From positions 1 through 64,000 of the forward strand of contig CAZJVJ010000006.1 of NCBI GenBank assembly GCA_964549635.1: a DNA stretch of 64,000 bases, written 5' to 3'. This document shows, in pieces, positions 7,308-16,221 of the stretch (position 1 is the stretch's first letter; each line of letters starts with the position of its first letter). Source of the DNA: VGNY01 sp964549635 (GTDB taxonomy: Bacteria > Chloroflexota > Dehalococcoidia > GIF9 > UBA5629). Below the pieces are notes generated by a model that was given only the letters and a program-made list of their open reading frames with translations, had not been told where the DNA came from and did no database searches. The translations under genes were made by a program, and so were the position numbers.

Positions 7308-9575
7308 TTATGGCTGGTAAAAGCTGCTTGTCCAGGCGGTTCTGGGCGGTGCCTGGCCTGACCTTAGCATCTGCTTCCACTGCTCGTCGGTGAGACGATT
7401 GTTGATGGGCTGCTTAAACTCGTAGTAGCTTAAAGTGGGTCCGGCTCCGATGACGATTCTACCGTCCGGGACTTTGTAAGCGACCAGTAGCAAATCAACA
7501 TAACCTACCCCCTCTTGCAAAACCTCCTGTGGCTGATTTGTATCAGTATGCACATCAGCCACGAGGGTGGTCTCCTTACCTTCAGCTTCCACACCGCAGA
7601 TTACTTCGTCAAGCCCCTTACCGAAGTTTCTGATAAAGCTATAATCGCCATCGGTGAGTTCCTCGCCTTCAAGTTCCTTGATGGCAATGCGCCGCGCCCT
7701 GTCAAGGATAGCTTCCAGGCTTCCCAGACGTCTATCCTCCTCCTGGCTCAAAACTCCTAGCCGGGACAGCCCCTCTCTGGTCATTATGGTAAGGTCAATC
7801 ATCCTGGCATAGAACTCAGGAACAGGCTCAATGTAGCCGGGTAATAACTTTGGCGGCAGAGGCATCGCTGTCATGGTGGGAGTATAGCTTTGCTTGGCAT
7901 AGAGTATGGTATCATGTCTGAGTTCAGCCCAGGAAGCCAAGGCGGTATTCAGCTCCTTATCCTGCCAGGCTTCGGTCTGCATAAATGTGGGATAGCCTTT
8001 GCCAAATTCACTGAGCAACGGCTTCAAGGCATATAGCCATGCCCAGTACAGATTGCGTTGCCAGTCCTCTCTGGTGAAGGTAGTGAATTCCTTTCTGAGC
8101 TGGTTGAGTTGTTGGTCATAGCTGGTATCTGTGCCCTGATATTCGGTGTCGCCTTCTCGCTTGAGTATCTGGTAGGCTCTATTCGAGCCCAGGACCGCCA
8201 TGACATCCAGCCCTCTGGGAAAACACCTAGCCGGGCCAAGCTGGGTCATCTTCATGGTGAAGGGAACGCCATCCCCGGTATACGTACCAACCGCCGGTGA
8301 AACCAGGTTCTGGAACATGTAGGAGTCAGGGACGAACCTCTGCCCCATAAACCTCATCCCCTTGGTATCGGCCAGGCACTTATTTAGCTTTTCCTTGGTT
8401 ACCGGGGGATATATCAGGCAGACCCCGGAGCCGCCGTAAATTTCAGGATTTCTCAAGCTGGCTAGCTCCGCTTTCAGCTCAAGCATCTTCTCCTCGTTAG
8501 TGAGCTCGCTGGGGTTAAGCTCCCCTCCAAAGACTTTCTTCAGGCACGACAAGTACTCGTAGGGTGTCAGGTCATCGGCAATGCCAACAAAAAATGAAGT
8601 CACTGAATAAATCCTGTTCCAGATATCGCCAGCCTTATTACCGTTAGCCACGACATTCGGTAGCTGAGCCGATATAAGAGAGGCCTGAATGGTAGCGATT
8701 TCAGCGTCCTTTTCAGTTATCAGGGCATCCGTTCCACCTTTAAGCAGAAAGGCCATCCTGCCATACCACATCATTGCCTTAAAGTAGCTCTTCAGGGTCT
8801 CGCTGCGGGTGTAATGTCCGCGCGGTACATACTGGGAGTAGTCCTCTTTGTAGGGGTTCCGTGAATCGGGCGAGTTGAAGATAGCACTGGGCATAAAGCC
8901 CTGATGGGCCTCGATATTCTTTATTTCCTGGTTCACTTCTTTACGCACATAGCTGGGAACAGTAAAATCTATCTTTCTGGAAGGCGTTTGGAGCAGGCTC
9001 AGAGCTACGGCAAAGTAGGCAACATTCCTCCTGGCAGCCTCTTTCAGCTTGGGCTCAGTGAAAATCAGGTAATCCTTCTCAGCCCTTTTCAGCATTGCCT
9101 GGCTCATGGCAATAAGCTGACTGTAAAACTCTTCTTCCTCAATCCGCTTTAGAATTTCGTTGAACTGAATGTGATAAAGATGAAGAAGAGTGTCTGTGGT
9201 AACGAAGACGGGAATTTCCCTATCTTTGAGTGTTTTGTACGGTGCCACAATATCGTCACCACCCCAGGGGATAACCACAAAGCCGTTATTTACAAGCAAC
9301 GCCTCCTGTCCAGGGTTTAAGCCAAATTCGGCCTGTATCTGTTGCCAGTTAGCTACCTGATACAGGTCCAGCGGGAGAGAATACGCTGGGCTATTTGGTG
9401 CAAAGCTAAAAGAGGAGGTTTTGTAAACGGAAGCCATAGCCACTTTCGGGTCGGGCAGCGAACCGGCCAAGGAGATAACTGGCGGTTGTCCAGGTGGTGC
9501 AGACGGAATCGCACAACCGCTGGCAACTGCGACCACCATTATCATGACTGCAATAAAGGTTTTACTAACTTTCAT
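7308..9575 (-). CDS. DUF3160 lipoprotein
   Basis: The gene codes for a large exported lipoprotein of 755 residues (from the ATG at 9575, preceded by AGGA; an upstream ATG at 9599 has no ribosome-binding site). The signal peptide ends in VASGCA. The body is the DUF3160 domain, recognisable from IPVFVTTDTLLHLYHIQFNE near residues 120-140, RGHYTRSETLKSYFKAMMWYGRM and RHDTILYAKQSYTP. DUF3160 proteins occur in Chloroflexota, Bacteroidota and archaea; their function is not known, though their helical fold suggests a binding or hydrolytic envelope role. The gene stands alone between a DUF11 protein and the sigma factor/DUF5667 pair, all on the same strand. Confidence 0.8.
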   Translation of the reverse strand: MKVSKTFIAVMIMVVAVASGCAIPSAPPGQPPVISLAGSLPDPKVAMASVYKTSSFSFAPNSPAYSLPLDLYQVANWQQIQAEFGLNPGQEALLVNNGFVVIPWGGDDIVAPYKTLKDREIPVFVTTDTLLHLYHIQFNEILKRIEEEEFYSQLIAMSQAMLKRAEKDYLIFTEPKLKEAARRNVAYFAVALSLLQTPSRKIDFTVPSYVRKEVNQEIKNIEAHQGFMPSAIFNSPDSRNPYKEDYSQYVPRGHYTRSETLKSYFKAMMWYGRMAFLLKGGTDALITEKDAEIATIQASLISAQLPNVVANGNKAGDIWNRIYSVTSFFVGIADDLTPYEYLSCLKKVFGGELNPSELTNEEKMLELKAELASLRNPEIYGGSGVCLIYPPVTKEKLNKCLADTKGMRFMGQRFVPDSYMFQNLVSPAVGTYTGDGVPFTMKMTQLGPARCFPRGLDVMAVLGSNRAYQILKREGDTEYQGTDTSYDQQLNQLRKEFTTFTREDWQRNLYWAWLYALKPLLSEFGKGYPTFMQTEAWQDKELNTALASWAELRHDTILYAKQSYTPTMTAMPLPPKLLPGYIEPVPEFYARMIDLTIMTREGLSRLGVLSQEEDRRLGSLEAILDRARRIAIKELEGEELTDGDYSFIRNFGKGLDEVICGVEAEGKETTLVADVHTDTNQPQEVLQEGVGYVDLLLVAYKVPDGRIVIGAGPTLSYYEFKQPINNRLTDEQWKQMLRSGQAPPRTAWTSSFYQP

Positions 9576-9671
9576 TCCAATTTTCCTAGCCTTTCCCATG
9601 TGTTATGAGTCTTTTGTCCTATTATCCTGAGCTGGCAAAGTGACCTAAGCCTAGTCAGCCGATATGAATTT

Positions 9672-10793
9672 TTATTTGGAGACGCCAGTGTTTTCCTTAA
9701 TTTGCGGGGTTTTGGGTACAGGCTGAGGTTTTTGAGGTAAAGGCGAAATAGCGTCAGGCCCGCGCTTGGTGCTGTTGTCAATTGTCGGGACAGGTAGTTC
9801 CGGCTCGGGCACGATTGTGGCGGGCACGGCACTCTCTCCACTTTGCCCCCTATTCTCGGAAGACTGGCTTTCACCAGGCTTGGTTGGCCGAGCCTTATCT
9901 TTTCCCCGGTCTTGATCTTCTTTTTGCTCTTTATCCCGGTCCTCCTCCTGCATGCCTGGCTCATGTTGAGGCCTCTTCGGGACCCTCTCTGATATTCTAT
10001 CGATAGCCCGTTGCAGGGCAGGTTTGGCCTGTGGTGGTGCCTGCTCCAGGACATTCTGTAAGGTGGACAAGCTTCTTGAAGTGCTTTCCTGCAGTGATTC
10101 CCTGACCTGTTCGGTCTTTTCAGTCCTGGCGGCTTGCTTTGTTGTATCTGCTGGTATTGTTGGTTGAGGCACCTTTTCAGGGGCGAGCATTGAAGGTGCG
10201 GCTTCAGCTTTGACAGCCTCCACTTTTGCGATTACGTTGTTAGCCTGCTCAAGATGGTTCGCCAGCCGCTCAGCAGCAATAGTTACCTGTTCGGTTTTTC
10301 CCCGGTTAGCCATGACTTCAATTTCCCCAGCCCTAGTCTCAGCCAGCTGGGCATGAAGTTCAGCTTTGCTAGTATCAGAAAAGGTAAAGGCCAGCCTAAC
10401 CTGCTCCGTGGCCAACTTCACAGGGTAAAGAGGGTGGTCAGGCATAGCGTCTGCAGAGGCGGCTACAGTGCTAGCGCCAGTAAGCAACACAACAAGTATT
10501 GCGGCCACACCCACTGCCCAGGCCCTTTGCCAGCTAAAGAAGCCCCGCTTATGCATTTGCTCCTTTTGTTCGGCACTAAGTTGTGCTCCCTGAAGCCGGG
10601 CCCGTAGCCAATGTTTGAACTCGGGGCGAGGCTGAAGAGTTGAAGCTCTCATGGTAAAGCCAAAAGCTGTCCTGAGCAATGGCTCGAGCTGCGCTGCGTA
10701 TTCCGGATACCTGGCAAGACAGCTCTCGAAGCTCTCGCCCTGCAGTATACGCTCGTAACATTCGTTAAATATGTCTTCTAGCTCTCTAGCCAT
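9672..10793 (-). CDS. DUF5667 membrane protein, probable anti-sigma partner
   Basis: This 373-residue protein lies one base downstream of the ECF sigma factor and is very likely co-transcribed with it. The N-terminal 70 residues (LEDIFNECYERILQGES, LARYPEYAAQLEPLL) form a small helical domain, followed by a single membrane helix (AVGVAAILVVLLTGASTVAA near residues 93-112). The outer part is a DUF5667 domain (PDHPLYPVKLATEQVRLAF) with long helices, and the last 130 residues are rich in Pro, Glu and Arg and probably disordered. The layout (cytoplasmic domain, one membrane pass, outer sensor) and the gene order suggest a membrane-bound anti-sigma factor, but no ZAS zinc motif (H-x3-C-x2-C) is present, so this role is inferred. 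Confidence 0.75.
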   Translation of the reverse strand: MARELEDIFNECYERILQGESFESCLARYPEYAAQLEPLLRTAFGFTMRASTLQPRPEFKHWLRARLQGAQLSAEQKEQMHKRGFFSWQRAWAVGVAAILVVLLTGASTVAASADAMPDHPLYPVKLATEQVRLAFTFSDTSKAELHAQLAETRAGEIEVMANRGKTEQVTIAAERLANHLEQANNVIAKVEAVKAEAAPSMLAPEKVPQPTIPADTTKQAARTEKTEQVRESLQESTSRSLSTLQNVLEQAPPQAKPALQRAIDRISERVPKRPQHEPGMQEEDRDKEQKEDQDRGKDKARPTKPGESQSSENRGQSGESAVPATIVPEPELPVPTIDNSTKRGPDAISPLPQKPQPVPKTPQIKENTGVSK

Positions 10794-10794
10794 A

Positions 10795-11328
10795 TCATTC
10801 CCCGGAAAGCGCTCTTCTCAGCGATGCCGTAGCATTAAACTGTAAAGCTTTTACTGTCCCCTCACTTTTGCCCAGCATCTTGGCAACCTCGGCAATGGAC
10901 AACTGGGCAACGAAGCGGAGCGTAGCCACCTCTCTTTGGGCTTCTGGCAGCCGTTCCAGCGCTGCCCTCAAGTGCTGGACTTCGGCGTGCTGCTCTGCAA
11001 TATGCACCGGGTCTTCTATGCCGACTACATGCACTTCATTTAAGTCAGCTCTTTTTTCTTTGGATACCTTCCTCAAATGGTCGACCACTCTGTTATGGGC
11101 GATTTTGAAAAGCCAGGCGGTAAAGGGCAAGCCTCGCCACTGATAGGAGCCTATTGCCTCCAGAGCCTTCATAAATACATCCTGTGTCAAATCCTCAGCT
11201 TCAGCCTGATTTCTGATTTTGACATATATATAACGATATATCCTGTCAAAATTCCTGTCATATAACTCAGTAAAGGCTGCTCGGTCACCATTTACTGCCT
11301 GCTGTACCAGATATTCTTCGCTTAACAC
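10795..11328 (-). CDS. ECF-type RNA polymerase sigma factor
   Basis: The 177-residue product has the two conserved regions of an extracytoplasmic-function sigma-70 factor. Region 2 contains FTELYDRNFDRIYRYIYVKI, AEDLTQDVFMKALE and WLFKIAHNRVVDHLRK. Region 4 is the helix-turn-helix around LERLPEAQREVATLRFVAQL and AEVAKMLGKSEGTVKAL. The downstream DUF5667 membrane protein, separated by a single base, is the obvious candidate for a cognate regulator. Downstream targets may include the neighbouring envelope-protein genes, which is inference from proximity. Confidence 0.88.
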   Translation of the reverse strand: MLSEEYLVQQAVNGDRAAFTELYDRNFDRIYRYIYVKIRNQAEAEDLTQDVFMKALEAIGSYQWRGLPFTAWLFKIAHNRVVDHLRKVSKEKRADLNEVHVVGIEDPVHIAEQHAEVQHLRAALERLPEAQREVATLRFVAQLSIAEVAKMLGKSEGTVKALQFNATASLRRALSGE

Positions 11329-11356
11329 CAGGCTAACCTCAGTTCACCTGGCGTCT

Positions 11357-11362
11357 ATTATA
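11357..11362 (-). promoter_or_regulatory. Candidate -10 box for the sigma factor gene
   Basis: On the minus strand a perfect TATAAT lies 28 bases before the sigma factor ATG. The -35 position at 17-base spacing reads TTTTCC, which is a poor match, so the promoter may depend on an activator or another sigma factor. Confidence 0.35.
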
Positions 11363-11414
11363 GTAAAACGATGTTTAAAGGAAAACGTTTATCTTTTTAA
11401 CCTACCTGTAGTTT

Positions 11415-11429
11415 AATCGTCGGACGATT
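11415..11429. promoter_or_regulatory. Perfect 15-bp palindrome, probable operator
   Basis: AATCGTC and GACGATT flank a single central G. The palindrome sits in the divergent interval between the sigma factor gene and the Fe-S/FAD operon and overlaps by two bases the -35 box of the latter, which is the usual position for a repressor site. Confidence 0.5.
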
Positions 11430-11456
11430 GACCTGGGTGAAGGTTTGGCGCATAAT
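11428..11456 (+). promoter_or_regulatory. Probable promoter of the Fe-S/FAD oxidoreductase operon
   Basis: TTGACC at 11428-11433 and CATAAT at 11451-11456 are separated by 17 bases, with the first start codon 25 bases further on. The -35 box is shared with the end of the palindrome at 11415-11429. Confidence 0.5.
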
Positions 11457-11481
11457 ACAGTGCCGGAGGGAGGGTACAGAT

Positions 11482-12534
11482 ATGCCCGGATTAAAGTTCG
11501 ACAAAGCAAAATGTGCCGACTGTAAATCTGTGAGTTGCCTGGTCAGATGTCAGTACATGGATTTCAAAGATAAAAACAAGGCGAAGGCAGAGTGGCAGAA
11601 AGTGGTCAATGGAGAGGATTCTTTCGTGCTTGAAGCCTGCACCACATGCTACGCCTGCGAGGAGTATTGCCCCTTTGGCAACCACCCGTTTTATTTAATC
11701 GTCGAGCGCCAGGAGGAGAAGGGGATTTTGCCGGCACCCAGGCCTATAATCACAATGTGGATTAACCAGTGCCAGCCTGTGGGCAGGTTTATGGTGGGCA
11801 AAGTTGAAGAGAAGGCACTGTCCTACTGCTTCTTGCCCCAATTTAACGCTTTGGTCAAAGGCAAGCTTTTTGATGGCATCGCCTGGTCGGTGATTTTCGG
11901 CCAGGAGTTCTTTTGCAACGCCGTCTACCTGCACTATGCCAAGGCATCAGTGATAAAGGACAGGCTGCCTAAAGTGGTCGAAAACATTCAGAAGCAGGGG
12001 ATCAAAGAGCTTATCTGCCTTCATGACGAGTGCTATGGCACCTTCACTTCCCTAACACCAGCCTATGGGATTGACATACCGTTCAAACCTGTCCATTACT
12101 TCCAATACATCTATAACAGACTGAAGGAACTCGAAGGTGAAATAAGGCCACTTAACATTAAAGCCGCTTACCAGCGGAATTGCTCCAACAGACTTGCCCC
12201 GGAGACCGACCATTTTGTTGATGATATATTTAAGCTTATCGGGGTGGAAAGGCTAGCACGGGAATATGACAGAGAAAATGGCCTGTGCTGTGCTGAGATT
12301 TTCCGTATGGCGAAAGGTCCAGTACTGGCTGATGACGTGCAGAAAAGGAACATAGATGATATGGTGAAGGCTGGCGCTGAATATTGCGTTTTTAACTGCC
12401 CTGCCTGCTGGGACTCTCTGGCTGAGAAAGTAGCCAAGACAGGCATTAAACCGATTCACATGATAGACCTGTGCAAGCTGGCGATAGGCGAAGAGCAATC
12501 ACTCAAGTTACCGGAATTAGCAGTGGAGGTATAA
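11482..12534 (+). CDS. Fe-S protein with CCG domain, subunit of a lactate/glycolate-type oxidoreductase
   Basis: The 350-residue product has an N-terminal ferredoxin-like part with two Cys groups (CADCKSVSCLVRC and CTTCYACEEYCPFGNHP) and a C-terminal cysteine-rich half related to the HdrD/GlcF CCG domains (NCSNRLAPETD, LCCAEIFRMAKGP, NCPACWDSLAEK). Such proteins pass electrons between a flavoprotein and a quinone, thiol or ferredoxin pool. The ATG at 11482 lies after GGAGGGAGGG; an upstream ATG at 11428 falls within the promoter and is unlikely. It is the first of three tightly linked genes; together they resemble D-lactate dehydrogenase or glycolate oxidase systems, with this protein as one Fe-S arm. 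Confidence 0.78.
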   Translation: MPGLKFDKAKCADCKSVSCLVRCQYMDFKDKNKAKAEWQKVVNGEDSFVLEACTTCYACEEYCPFGNHPFYLIVERQEEKGILPAPRPIITMWINQCQPVGRFMVGKVEEKALSYCFLPQFNALVKGKLFDGIAWSVIFGQEFFCNAVYLHYAKASVIKDRLPKVVENIQKQGIKELICLHDECYGTFTSLTPAYGIDIPFKPVHYFQYIYNRLKELEGEIRPLNIKAAYQRNCSNRLAPETDHFVDDIFKLIGVERLAREYDRENGLCCAEIFRMAKGPVLADDVQKRNIDDMVKAGAEYCVFNCPACWDSLAEKVAKTGIKPIHMIDLCKLAIGEEQSLKLPELAVEV

Positions 12535-12538
12535 GACC

Positions 12539-13930
12539 ATGGTCACCACAAGCGCAATATACGAATCTTTAGCGAAAATAGTGGGCAGAGACTACGTTTC
12601 CAACCGTAAAGAAGAGCGCTACTTCTACGCCCGGGATGGCGGACTGATGCCGCCACACGAGCCGGACTTTGTGGTGTTGCCCAGGACCACCGAAGAGGTG
12701 CAGGAAATAGTCAAGCTGGCAAACAGAGAAAAGGTGCCGATAGTTCCCAAAGGGGCGGGACTGGCATTAACCGGCCTGGTTATACCACAGAAGGGTGGTA
12801 TCCTGCTGGACATGAAAAGGATGGACAGGATACTGGAAGTGAACCAGAAAGCCAGATATGTGGTAGTTGAGGGTGGTACCACACACGGTGCTCTAAAAAG
12901 CTATTTACAAAAGCATTATCCTCATCTGAGACATAGCATACCAGATTCACCGCCGGTAGCCACAGTGGTGGCCAACGTGGTGATACATGGGCAGGGTCGA
13001 CTATCCCAGCAGCACGGCTTCAATTCCGATATGGTCTCCGGCATAGAAGTGGTACTGCCAACGGGAGAGCTTTGCCGCATTGGTTCCTGCTCCGTATCTT
13101 CCTACTGGTTCTCAAAGGGACCCCCTTTGCCTGACTTAAGCGGGCTCTTCTTGGGATGGTTTGGCACTACCGGGATTATCACCAAGCTAGGCCTAAAGCT
13201 TTACCCATGCAAGAAAATGAGAGATGTTATGCTCTTCTTGACGGATAGAGCTGAACTGGTCCCAGATATCATGCTCAAGCTAAGCCATACTGAAATGGTC
13301 GAGGATGTCACCGTTTCAGCCCAGCCTCTACCTTTAAGATACAGAGGGACCTTCTGGATAATGACCTATATCACTGGAGATTCGGAAGAGGAGCTTGAGT
13401 TCAAACGGAAAATGGTCTGGAACGCACTTCAGGATTACTTTGAGAGCCGTGACTTAGGCCTTTTGAGCGTTTCACCGGATATGAAAGCGCCGCTAATGTC
13501 CATGCCATCAAAGGATATAACCAGGTTCGCTGACGTGGCGAAGGGCGGTGGATTTCAGTACGCTGGCCCAATCACCCCCATTGAAAAGTTTCCCCTTTTT
13601 ATCAAGAAACTGGAGGAGGTGGCCACAAAGTATAACGTCTTCTATGCCTCCACCACCCGTCTCATCGGTGCCGGGCACTGCATGATGTTCTCCTTCTCAT
13701 TCTCTTTTAATAGGGCTAATCCTGATGAAATGGCCCGTGCCAAGAAGGCTTTGGATGAGTGCAGCAGATTTGCCCTTGAGGAAGGGGGCGTCCTGTGGAA
13801 GGCAGACCTGGATGAACAGAAGATGCTGATGGAGAGGATGGACCCAAACACACTTAATTTGATGAAAAAGATAAAACAGCTCCTGGACCCCAATGGAATC
13901 ATGAACCCCGGTAACTGGGAGGTGAAGTGA
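12539..13930 (+). CDS. FAD-binding 2-hydroxyacid oxidoreductase (GlcD/D-lactate dehydrogenase family)
   Basis: This 463-residue flavoprotein has the PCMH-type FAD-binding domain in its N-terminal half: VVLPRTTEEVQEIVKLANRE, then IVPKGAGLALTGLVIPQKGG, which contacts the FAD pyrophosphate, and GWFGTTGIITKLGLKLYP. The C-terminal half is the FAD-oxidase C domain ending in KIKQLLDPNGIMNPG, the family's terminal signature. Enzymes of this class oxidise D-lactate, glycolate or related 2-hydroxy acids. The substrate cannot be decided from sequence. It is flanked by two CCG-type Fe-S proteins, four bases after the first and overlapping the second by one base, so the three probably form one complex. 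Confidence 0.85.
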   Translation: MVTTSAIYESLAKIVGRDYVSNRKEERYFYARDGGLMPPHEPDFVVLPRTTEEVQEIVKLANREKVPIVPKGAGLALTGLVIPQKGGILLDMKRMDRILEVNQKARYVVVEGGTTHGALKSYLQKHYPHLRHSIPDSPPVATVVANVVIHGQGRLSQQHGFNSDMVSGIEVVLPTGELCRIGSCSVSSYWFSKGPPLPDLSGLFLGWFGTTGIITKLGLKLYPCKKMRDVMLFLTDRAELVPDIMLKLSHTEMVEDVTVSAQPLPLRYRGTFWIMTYITGDSEEELEFKRKMVWNALQDYFESRDLGLLSVSPDMKAPLMSMPSKDITRFADVAKGGGFQYAGPITPIEKFPLFIKKLEEVATKYNVFYASTTRLIGAGHCMMFSFSFSFNRANPDEMARAKKALDECSRFALEEGGVLWKADLDEQKMLMERMDPNTLNLMKKIKQLLDPNGIMNPGNWEVK

Positions 13931-15093
13931 TGCAACAGAAATATGCCAGCCAGATACACAGATGCTTTAGATGCGGCTACTGCAAATTCCCTACTGATTA
14001 CTCATCATTCAACTGCCCTCCCTACAGAAGGTTCCGATTTGAGACCTATTCCACCGGCGGCCGGCTATGGCTAATTTACGCCTGGCTGAAGGGTGAGGTC
14101 GAATGGTCAGAGCATCTTGCCGAAATCTTATATACCTGCACAGCATGCAAAAACTGCGCCGAACAATGCCCGATGAAATTCGCTCCGGATATAGTCGACT
14201 GGATAGTCGGAGCCAGGAGCGACATGGTGGAAAAGGGCAGGATACCACAGCGAGTGGCCCGCTTCTTTGAAGCAGTCCACGGCTATGGCAACCCCCTGAA
14301 GCTATTGAGGGGCGACAGAGCTGCCTGGGCTGACGGTACCAAACTTTACTCGGCCGGCGATGAATACCTTCTGTACATAGGCTGTCTAGGCTCATACGAT
14401 GAAAATGCCCAGAAAATGGCTAAGAGCCTTGCCTCTGTGCTCGAAACCGCAGGGGTTTCCTTTGGAATCCTGGGCAACGATGAGGAGTGCTGCGGCAACG
14501 AAATCTATATGCTGGGTGAAATGGGACTGTTTCAGAGTCTGGCTGAGAAAAATAGCCAGAAGTTAAAAGAGCTTGGCGTTAGGAAGGTAGTTACGCTTTG
14601 CCCTCATGGCTACAACATTATGAAAAACAACTATCCCTCCTTTGGAGCTGGCTTTGAAGTGTACCACTACACCCAACTGCTAAATGACCTCATCAAGAAA
14701 AACAGGCTGAAGCTTTCCCAAAACAAGGCAAAGGTAACCTACCAGGACCCTTGTTTTCTTGGTCGGTATAACCACATCTACGATGAACCGCGCCAGGTAT
14801 TGCAAACCATACCCGGCATTGAGCTGGTCGAGATGGTGCGAAATAGGAAGGATGCCTTCTGCTGCGGTGGCGGCAGTGGCAACTTTGTTATGGACTTATT
14901 GGCCGGTAGCCAAGATAGTCCGGCCAGAGTCAGAATCAGAGAAGCTTTTGACACCGGGGCTGATACGCTGGCAGTTGCCTGCCCGAGCTGTCTTACCATG
15001 TTCACAGACGCTGTGAAATCGGAAGACCTTGAGGGTAAAATGGCGGTTAAGGACATCGCTCAGATAGTTAAGGAGTCCCTGTCCTCCGGATAG
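13930..15093 (+). CDS. Fe-S protein with two CCG domains, GlcF/HdrD-like
   Basis: The 387-residue protein is the third gene of the operon; its ATG overlaps the preceding TGA by one base. The N-terminus has a 4Fe-4S-like pair (CFRCGYCKFPTDYSSFNCP and CTACKNCAEQCPMKFAPD). The C-terminal two-thirds carry CCG-type motifs: DEECCGNEIYMLGEMG near residue 190, DPCFLGRYNHIYDEPR near 275 and FCCGGGSGNFVMD near 315, then CPSCLTMF. These motifs bind non-cubane 4Fe-4S clusters in heterodisulfide reductase and serve electron transfer in GlcF/LldE-like proteins. The two Fe-S proteins in this operon are distinct and not recent duplicates. The 3' end is only 11 bases from the convergent gap gene. Confidence 0.83.
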   Translation: MQQKYASQIHRCFRCGYCKFPTDYSSFNCPPYRRFRFETYSTGGRLWLIYAWLKGEVEWSEHLAEILYTCTACKNCAEQCPMKFAPDIVDWIVGARSDMVEKGRIPQRVARFFEAVHGYGNPLKLLRGDRAAWADGTKLYSAGDEYLLYIGCLGSYDENAQKMAKSLASVLETAGVSFGILGNDEECCGNEIYMLGEMGLFQSLAEKNSQKLKELGVRKVVTLCPHGYNIMKNNYPSFGAGFEVYHYTQLLNDLIKKNRLKLSQNKAKVTYQDPCFLGRYNHIYDEPRQVLQTIPGIELVEMVRNRKDAFCCGGGSGNFVMDLLAGSQDSPARVRIREAFDTGADTLAVACPSCLTMFTDAVKSEDLEGKMAVKDIAQIVKESLSSG

Positions 15094-15104
15094 CTATAGT
15101 TCTG

Positions 15105-16118
15105 TTATAAGCCCTTTTTTAGAATGTAAACGACCAAATCAGCCAGGCGGCAGCTATAGCCCCATTCGTTATCGTACCAGGCAAGCACCTTAATCATGTT
15201 CCCGGCAATGACCATAGTGCTGAGGGCATCGAAAATGGCACTGGCCGGATTGCCCTTAAAGTCCATGCTTACCAGTGGCTCATCACAGTACTCCAGAATG
15301 CCCTTAAGCTTACCCTTGGAAGCCTCCTGGAAAGCTTTGTTAACCTGCTCAATGGTCACCTCTTTGTTAAGGTCAGCTACGAAATCGCACAGCGACACGG
15401 TGGGCACTGGCACCCTGAAAGCCACTCCATCAAGCCGGCCTTTAAGTTCGGGTATGACCAGGGTGACGGCTCTGGCAGCCCCTGTGGTTGTGGGCACTAT
15501 ATTCATAGCTGCAGCTCGTGCCCGGCGAAGGTCACTGTGGAACATGTCCTGGAGTCTCTGGTCATTGGTATAGGCATGAATTGTGGATAATAGCCCTTTG
15601 CTTACGCCGAAGTTATCGTGTAATACCTTGACTACCGGGGCTATGCAATTTGTGGTGCAGGAAGCATTGGAGATAATATGGTGCTTCTCAGGATTATACT
15701 TGTCCTCATTTACGCCTAACACAATAGTTATATCTTCGCCTTTAGCCGGCGCTGAAATAATAACCTTCTTGGCCCCGCCCTGAAAATGGGCCGCTGCCTT
15801 AACAGCATCGGTGAAAAGGCCGGTCGATTCTATTACTATGTCTACTCCATAGTCCTTCCATTTAATCTTGCCCGGGTCACGCTCGGTAATTACCTTTGTT
15901 TGCCTGCCATCAACCACTATGGCATCATCTTTCGCTTCCACTTTACCAGGATAAATGCCGTAGGTGCTGTCATACTTGAGCAAATGGGCATTGGTTCTGG
16001 CGTCGGTAAGGTCATTCACTACTGCCACCTCAAGCTTATCGCTGTAATGCTGGCTTATGGCCCTAAAAACCAGCCTGCCTATACGCCCGAACCCATTGAT
16101 TCCGATTTTAGCTGTCAT
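15105..16118 (-). CDS. gap: Type I glyceraldehyde-3-phosphate dehydrogenase
   Basis: This 337-residue enzyme oxidises glyceraldehyde-3-phosphate to 1,3-bisphosphoglycerate with NAD(P) in glycolysis and gluconeogenesis. The nucleotide-binding motif INGFGRIGRLVFRA opens the protein. The catalytic cysteine is in SNASCTTNCIAPV near residue 155, and WYDNEWGYSCRLAD closes it as expected. The length is normal for the bacterial type I enzyme. A strong AAGGAGG site lies upstream. A second glycolytic gene, eno, lies 1.6 kb away on the same strand, with queF and an MBL hydrolase between. Confidence 0.95.
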   Translation of the reverse strand: MTAKIGINGFGRIGRLVFRAISQHYSDKLEVAVVNDLTDARTNAHLLKYDSTYGIYPGKVEAKDDAIVVDGRQTKVITERDPGKIKWKDYGVDIVIESTGLFTDAVKAAAHFQGGAKKVIISAPAKGEDITIVLGVNEDKYNPEKHHIISNASCTTNCIAPVVKVLHDNFGVSKGLLSTIHAYTNDQRLQDMFHSDLRRARAAAMNIVPTTTGAARAVTLVIPELKGRLDGVAFRVPVPTVSLCDFVADLNKEVTIEQVNKAFQEASKGKLKGILEYCDEPLVSMDFKGNPASAIFDALSTMVIAGNMIKVLAWYDNEWGYSCRLADLVVYILKKGL

Positions 16119-16221
16119 TTTACGCTAACCTCCTTCTGCGCTATTCTTTCGTTGGTCAGCTCGCACATTGTCGTCCGACCTTTTTAACAACTCCTCCGGT
16201 GCTGTGTACCGTCTCAAAAAG

